64,000 bases of DNA from Ancylobacter radicis. Its GTDB lineage: Bacteria; Pseudomonadota; Alphaproteobacteria; Rhizobiales; Xanthobacteraceae. Position 1 is the stretch's first letter. Each line of letters begins with the position of its first letter. The position numbers and the translations under genes were made by a program. Below are positions 60,343-64,000 of this stretch, one piece after another. The notes below the pieces were generated by a model. That model searched no databases and was not told the origin of the DNA. It saw only the letters and a program-made list of their open reading frames with translations. Where the stretch lies: positions 11,772 through 75,771 of the forward strand of contig NZ_JAHCQH010000021.1 of assembly GCF_018449475.1 (NCBI RefSeq), written 5' to 3'.

Positions 60343-60442
60343 TGCGGGGGACTTGATATCGACGGACTTGATGTCGAGGAGCGCCGCCTCCTAGTCTGGC
60401 GTTCAAGCGGTGGAGACACGCCGCGCACACCGGGAGGACGGC

Positions 60443-60958
60443 ATGGCGCATGATCCTGACGAGCGGCACCACGATGACGGGCACCACCCGCACGATCATG
60501 CGCGCTGGAAACATGACGGCGTGCGCGTGATCAAGGGCGACCGGCTCGACCCCCAGACGGCGCAGACGCCGGGCATGTTCCGGCAGGCGGCGATCAACCT
60601 CGCCCGCGTCGGTGCGCAGAAGATCTGGGCCGGCACGGTCACCATCCAGCCCGACGCCAAGACCGGCGTGCATCACCATGGCGCGCTGGAGAGCGTGATC
60701 TATGTGGTGCGCGGCAAGGCCCGCATGCGCTGGGGCGAGCGGCTGGAATATGTCGCCGAGGCGGAAGCGGGCGACTTCATCTTCGTGCCGCCCTATGTGC
60801 CGCATCAGGAGATCAACGCCGATCCCGGCCAGCCGCTCGACTGCGTGCTGGTGCGCTCCGACAATGAGGCGGTGGTGGTGAACATCACCGATATCGACCC
60901 GGTGGAGAAGCCGGAGGCGGTGTACTGGGTCGATCCGATCCACAAGGCGCCGGAGTAA
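60443..60958 (+). CDS. Cupin-domain protein with His-rich N-terminus
   Basis: A 171-residue single cupin. The first 22 residues are His/Asp-rich (DERHHDDGHHPHDHARWKH). The metal-binding cupin motif 1 is TGVHHHGALESVIYVVRGKA and motif 2 is AGDFIFVPPYVPHQEINA. GGGAGGACGGC precedes ATG 60443. Possible roles include dioxygenase, isomerase or metal-binding sensor. The His-rich front could bind nickel or zinc (inference). Convergent with the thiamine diphosphate enzyme downstream. Confidence 0.88.
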   Translation: MAHDPDERHHDDGHHPHDHARWKHDGVRVIKGDRLDPQTAQTPGMFRQAAINLARVGAQKIWAGTVTIQPDAKTGVHHHGALESVIYVVRGKARMRWGERLEYVAEAEAGDFIFVPPYVPHQEINADPGQPLDCVLVRSDNEAVVVNITDIDPVEKPEAVYWVDPIHKAPE

Positions 60959-60974
60959 ACGCGCGCCGGTCCGG

Positions 60975-62663
60975 TCAGCTCACCGAGCGGTCCCCGAGCG
61001 ACTTCTCGCGCAGGGCTGTGAGGGTGGTGGAGGGGGTGATCGCCTCCGGGTCGAGCTTCACATGGACGATGGACGGCAGGCCGGAGGCGAAGGCGGCGTC
61101 GAGCGCCGGGACGAACCGTTCGTCGCGCTCCACCGTCACGCCGAAGCCGCCAAAGGCGCGGGCATAGGCGGCGAAATCCGGGTTCTTCAGGCTCGTGCCG
61201 AAGACCCGGGTGGGGTATTCGCGCTCCTGATGCATGCGGATGGTGCCGTACATGCCATTGTCGACGACGACCGCGACCACCGGCACGCCATATTGCACGG
61301 CCGTGGCGAACTCCTGACCGGTCATCAGGAAATCGCCGTCGCCGCACACCGCGACCACCGGGCGTTCGGGCTGCGCGCGCTTGGCGGCGATGGCAGCGGG
61401 CAGGCCGTAGCCCATCGAGCCCGAGGTCGGCGCGAGCTGCGAGCCGAAGGCGCGGAAGCGGTGGAAGCGGTGCACCCAGATGGCGAAATTGCCGGCGCCG
61501 TTGCAGATCGTCGTTTCCGGCGGCAGGGCGCGCAGATAACGCACCAGCGTCGCCATCTGTACCGGTCCGGGATTGGCCGGCGGGTCCTCGGTCCAGCCGA
61601 GATAATCCGCCCGCGCACCGGCCCGCCATTCACCCCAGACGATGGAGTTGGGCGGCTGCACCCCTTCCAGCGCGGCGGCGAAGGCGGCCGATGAGGCGTT
61701 GATCGCCAGCGTCGGCTGGTAGACGCGGCCGAGTTCGTCCGGGTCGGCATGGACATGCACCAGCGGCACGCCGGGATCGGGAATGCCCAGCAGGCTGTAT
61801 CCCTGCGAGGGGACTTCACCGAAGCGACCGCCGGCGAGGATGACGAGGTCCGCCTCCTTCAGCCGGGCGCCGAGCTTCGGGTTGAGCGAAAAGCCGATAT
61901 CGCCGGCATAGGACGCGTGGTCAGCCGGAAACAGCATCTGCCGGCGGAAGGAGACCGCGACCGGCAGGTCGAAACGCTCGGCAAAGCGCGTGACCGAGGC
62001 GATGGCCTTCGGGTTCCAGCGCGCGCCGCCGAGGATCATCAGGGGCTTTTTGGCGGCCCACAGCATCTTCTGTAGGCGCATCATGTCGGTGAGGCCCGGC
62101 CAGGTCTCGGCGGGTTCCACGGCCGGCGCATCCGGCGCCTCGGCCAGCTCGCTCAGCACGTCCTCGGGCAGGGCGATGACCACCGGGCCGGGGCGGCCCT
62201 GCATGGCGACGCGGAAGGCGCGGGCGATGATCTCGGGGATTCGGGCGGCCTCGTCGATCTCCACCGCCCATTTGGCCAGCGGGCCGAACACGGCGCGGTA
62301 ATCCACTTCCTGAAACGCCTCACGCCCGCGCATGGAGCGGGCGATCTGGCCGACGAACAGGATCATCGGCGTGGAATCCTGCTGGGCGATGTGCACGCCC
62401 GCGCTGGCATTGGTCGAGCCCGGCCCGCGCGTGACGAAACAGATGCCCGGCCGCCCGGTGAGCTTGCCCACCGCTTCCGCCATCATCGCCGCGCCGCCCT
62501 CCTGCCGGCAGATGACGAAGTCCACCTCCGTGTCGGAGAGCGCGTCGAGCACATCGAGATAGCTCTCGCCGGGCACGCCGAAGGCGCGGGTGACGCCATT
62601 GGCAATGAGCGCATCGACGAGAAGGCGGGCGCCGGTGCGGGCGGAGGCGGAGAACATGGTCAT
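60975..62663 (-). CDS. Thiamine diphosphate-dependent enzyme, acetolactate-synthase-like
   Basis: A 562-residue ThDP enzyme. N-domain: ALIANGVTRAFGVPGESYLD (conserved Glu in GVPGES), then CFVTRGPGSTNASAGVHIAQ and DSTPMILFVGQI. C-domain: the ThDP motif is VVAVCGDGDFLMTGQEFATA with VVVDNGMYGTI following. Relatives are acetolactate synthase large subunits and decarboxylases such as those for benzoylformate or sulfopyruvate. No small subunit gene is near, so a catabolic decarboxylase or carboligase is likelier than branched-chain biosynthesis. Start at ATG 62663; ATG 62657 also possible. Confidence 0.9.
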   Translation of the reverse strand: MTMFSASARTGARLLVDALIANGVTRAFGVPGESYLDVLDALSDTEVDFVICRQEGGAAMMAEAVGKLTGRPGICFVTRGPGSTNASAGVHIAQQDSTPMILFVGQIARSMRGREAFQEVDYRAVFGPLAKWAVEIDEAARIPEIIARAFRVAMQGRPGPVVIALPEDVLSELAEAPDAPAVEPAETWPGLTDMMRLQKMLWAAKKPLMILGGARWNPKAIASVTRFAERFDLPVAVSFRRQMLFPADHASYAGDIGFSLNPKLGARLKEADLVILAGGRFGEVPSQGYSLLGIPDPGVPLVHVHADPDELGRVYQPTLAINASSAAFAAALEGVQPPNSIVWGEWRAGARADYLGWTEDPPANPGPVQMATLVRYLRALPPETTICNGAGNFAIWVHRFHRFRAFGSQLAPTSGSMGYGLPAAIAAKRAQPERPVVAVCGDGDFLMTGQEFATAVQYGVPVVAVVVDNGMYGTIRMHQEREYPTRVFGTSLKNPDFAAYARAFGGFGVTVERDERFVPALDAAFASGLPSIVHVKLDPEAITPSTTLTALREKSLGDRSVS

Positions 62664-62737
62664 GGCAACACGCGGGACTCAGGGCGGCAGGATGTGCGGC
62701 ACTCTAGAGCGGGACCGGGCGGGAGGCGAGTAGGGCT

Positions 62738-63220
62738 TCAGGCGAAGCCGATCCAGCGGCCCGCGACCAGAACCGCGATCCACAGCAGCGCCGAGAGGCC
62801 GGCAGACAGGCGCACCCCTGCCGTCACCTCCCCGCCCGCCCGCGCCGTCCGCCAGGCCGGCCGGGAGTGCTGGAGGCCGGTATTTGCCAGCGCCAGAGCG
62901 AGCAGCGCGAGCTTGGCGAGGAAGGCGGGGTTGCCGAGATAGTCCGCCGGCTGGACGGTGAACAGCCAGAAGCCGGTGAGCAGGGCGAGCCCCAGCCCGC
63001 CGGCGGCGACGCGGGTGAGCAGCGGCGCCAGAACGGCGAGCGGCACGGCGCGCCACAGCCCCAGAAGCCGCGCATCCAGCGTCAGGATCGGCCCGACCAG
63101 CAGGGCGATGCCGAGGATGTGGGCGGCGTTGACCAGCAGATAGGCCACCCAAGAGGCGCGCAGCGCCCGCGCCCCCGGCCAGCCGGCGAGCGCCTCGGTG
63201 AAAGGCGTGAGAGCATCCAC
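62738..63220 (-). CDS. Small membrane protein (DUF6644-like)
   Basis: A 160-residue protein with four likely spans: RASWVAYLLVNAAHILGIAL, VPLAVLAPLLTRVAAGGLGL, LAKLALLALALANTGLQHSR and SALLWIAVLVAGRWIGF. The His in NAAHILGIAL and the GFWLFTVQPADYLGNPAFLA stretch recall the DUF2214/DUF6644 type. Linked to the next minus-strand gene (DUF6152-like) by 21 bases, a pair seen together elsewhere. Function not known, though a copper or haem role is sometimes suggested by context. Confidence 0.75.
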   Translation of the reverse strand: MDALTPFTEALAGWPGARALRASWVAYLLVNAAHILGIALLVGPILTLDARLLGLWRAVPLAVLAPLLTRVAAGGLGLALLTGFWLFTVQPADYLGNPAFLAKLALLALALANTGLQHSRPAWRTARAGGEVTAGVRLSAGLSALLWIAVLVAGRWIGFA

Positions 63221-63241
63221 CTCGTCGCGTCCCGGCGCGCG

Positions 63242-63652
63242 TCAGTTGGCGCCGATCCGCTCGGGATACATGTCGTAGTTCTTCCCCGCGATGGTGATGC
63301 GCACCGCCTTCATATGCGCCTCATCGGAGTCCCGCGAGCGGTTGCCGAGCACGGTGATGGCGTCGCCGACCTTTACCGTCTGCCCGGTGAAGCCGGAGGC
63401 GGCGGTCTGCCGGGGATTGCCGAGGTCGACCTGCCAGTCCCGGCCGTCGGCGGCGCGCACACGCAGCGTCGGATGGGGTGGGGCCATGGAGATGGCGGTG
63501 ATCGTGCCCTCCAGCGTCATCTTCTCCGATTCCGCCCAGCTCCAGCCGTGATGGGCGAGCGCGGGCGACAGAATGGGGGCGGTCAGCAGGCCGGCGACGA
63601 TCGTCGCGGACAGCAGCGGGCAGCGGGTGAACGGGTGCGCGAGGCGGGGCAT
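63242..63652 (-). CDS. Secreted DUF6152-like protein
   Basis: A 136-residue protein with a signal peptide (LSATIVAGLLTAPILSPALA) and a mature N-terminus HHGWSWAESEKMTLEGTITA, followed by PHPTLRVRAADGRDWQVDLG. The short beta-rich domain with the N-terminal His-His pair is typical of DUF6152. ATG 63652 is preferred: AGGAGA lies upstream and the signal peptide begins there. The His-His end after cleavage could bind copper like an ATCUN/His-brace site (inference). Confidence 0.78.
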   Translation of the reverse strand: MPRLAHPFTRCPLLSATIVAGLLTAPILSPALAHHGWSWAESEKMTLEGTITAISMAPPHPTLRVRAADGRDWQVDLGNPRQTAASGFTGQTVKVGDAITVLGNRSRDSDEAHMKAVRITIAGKNYDMYPERIGAN

Positions 63653-63813
63653 GGCGCGTCTCCTGTCGTTGCGGAAGCTGCGGGAGACTATGGGGCGATG
63701 CGCCTGTCGGGCGAGGGGGCGGCGCCTCACTTTTTCGCCAGAGATCCGGGCGCTCTCCTGCTGCGTAGCAATGGACCGAGCTTGGCACGTTCCATCGCTG
63801 GACAGGAGGTTCC

Positions 63814-64000
63814 ATGATGCTGAAAGCGCACTGCCTCGCAATGGCCGGGCTGCTGATCGCCGCCCCGGCGGTCGCATCCGAACTGAGCGCGGAGGATATC
63901 CGCCGCGAGATCATCGGCCGCCACATCTTCCTTGCCGCGCCGCTGGGCGGCGAGTTTCCGCTGAACTATCACCCGGACGGCAAGGTCGACGGGGATGGCG
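63814..64000 (+). CDS. Secreted protein, N-terminal part (3' end beyond window)
   Basis: From ATG 63814 (or 63817) behind ACAGGAGG the frame is open to the right edge, 62 codons. Signal peptide LAMAGLLIAAPAVAS, then ELSAEDIRREIIGRHIFLAA and PLGGEFPLNYHPDGKVDGDG. The IGRxIxL-PxGGEFPLxYxPDGxVDGxG pattern looks like a small periplasmic domain of unknown function found in Hyphomicrobiales. Divergent from the DUF6152-like gene. Confidence 0.7.
   Translation, partial: MMLKAHCLAMAGLLIAAPAVASELSAEDIRREIIGRHIFLAAPLGGEFPLNYHPDGKVDGDG

Noticed and set aside
63770-63800. Sigma-54-like promoter TTGGCACGTTCCATCGCT
   Set aside because: The GG to GC spacing is eleven bases where ten are needed, so the match is not convincing.

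Overview
The window is high-GC, densely packed bacterial chromosome that looks alphaproteobacterial (Hyphomicrobiales, perhaps a Xanthobacteraceae relative such as Ancylobacter, Starkeya or Xanthobacter). Reasons: two Ku genes next to a PE-ligase-polymerase LigD, a class I lysyl-tRNA synthetase, a nadABC operon with paired palindromic operators, CCCCGGACTTGATCCGGGG-type and CCTTCGAGG/CCTCAGGATGA-type interspersed repeats, and many periplasmic ABC systems. Genus is an inference. No rRNA, tRNA or CRISPR array was seen.

Layout. 1-2974: the 5' two thirds or more of a large autotransporter-type surface protein (minus strand, GTG start, runs off the left edge). 3183-4396: a decayed IS3-family element. 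4427-8434: an ECF sigma/anti-sigma pair with a YVTN beta-propeller protein, a DUF305 protein and a divergent SnoaL-like protein; both divergent promoters carry the same GGAATAA-N15-GTC element. 8521-8646: a transposase scrap. 8910-15760: a sugar ABC transporter with oxidoreductase and isomerase, facing a LacI regulator across two identical operators. 15994-17252: ArsR plus a tandem AHSA1 protein. 17263-18010: a dead IS481-family transposase. 18151-25098: KAS/ACP pair, GH1 glucosidase, GntP permease, GH5 glycosidase, LysE exporter. 25126-28034: CsoR and a copper P-type ATPase with twin operators. 28208-29818: a D-amino-acid dehydrogenase/glycine oxidase-like gene behind a tandem glycine riboswitch. 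29910-33618: nadA-nadB-nadC with two operators, one lying on the promoter. 33730-38475: non-homologous end joining (ku, ligD, ku) plus an MgtC-like gene. 38589-51836: a catabolic and uptake locus: a flavin-dependent aromatic monooxygenase with its reductase, M20 deacylase, RidA, DUF1028, GlcG-like, GST and type II dehydroquinase on one strand; LysR, HutD-like, a D-2-hydroxyacid dehydrogenase and a PotDBCA-like ABC transporter on the other. 51915-64000: a PAS-GGDEF-EAL protein, SCO1, a glycosyltransferase, an amino-acid-type binding protein, lysyl-tRNA synthetase, a cupin, a ThDP enzyme and small membrane/periplasmic proteins.

The most promising undescribed unit is the 38.6-51.8 kb locus. Its parts resemble the Rut pyrimidine pathway in logic (flavin monooxygenase, flavin reductase, RidA, hydrolase) but use a different monooxygenase family. 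Three promoter regions in it share a TTTC-N7-GAAA inverted repeat that fits a LysR site. Other strong observations are the glycine riboswitch ahead of an oxidase gene and the paired ECF promoter elements.
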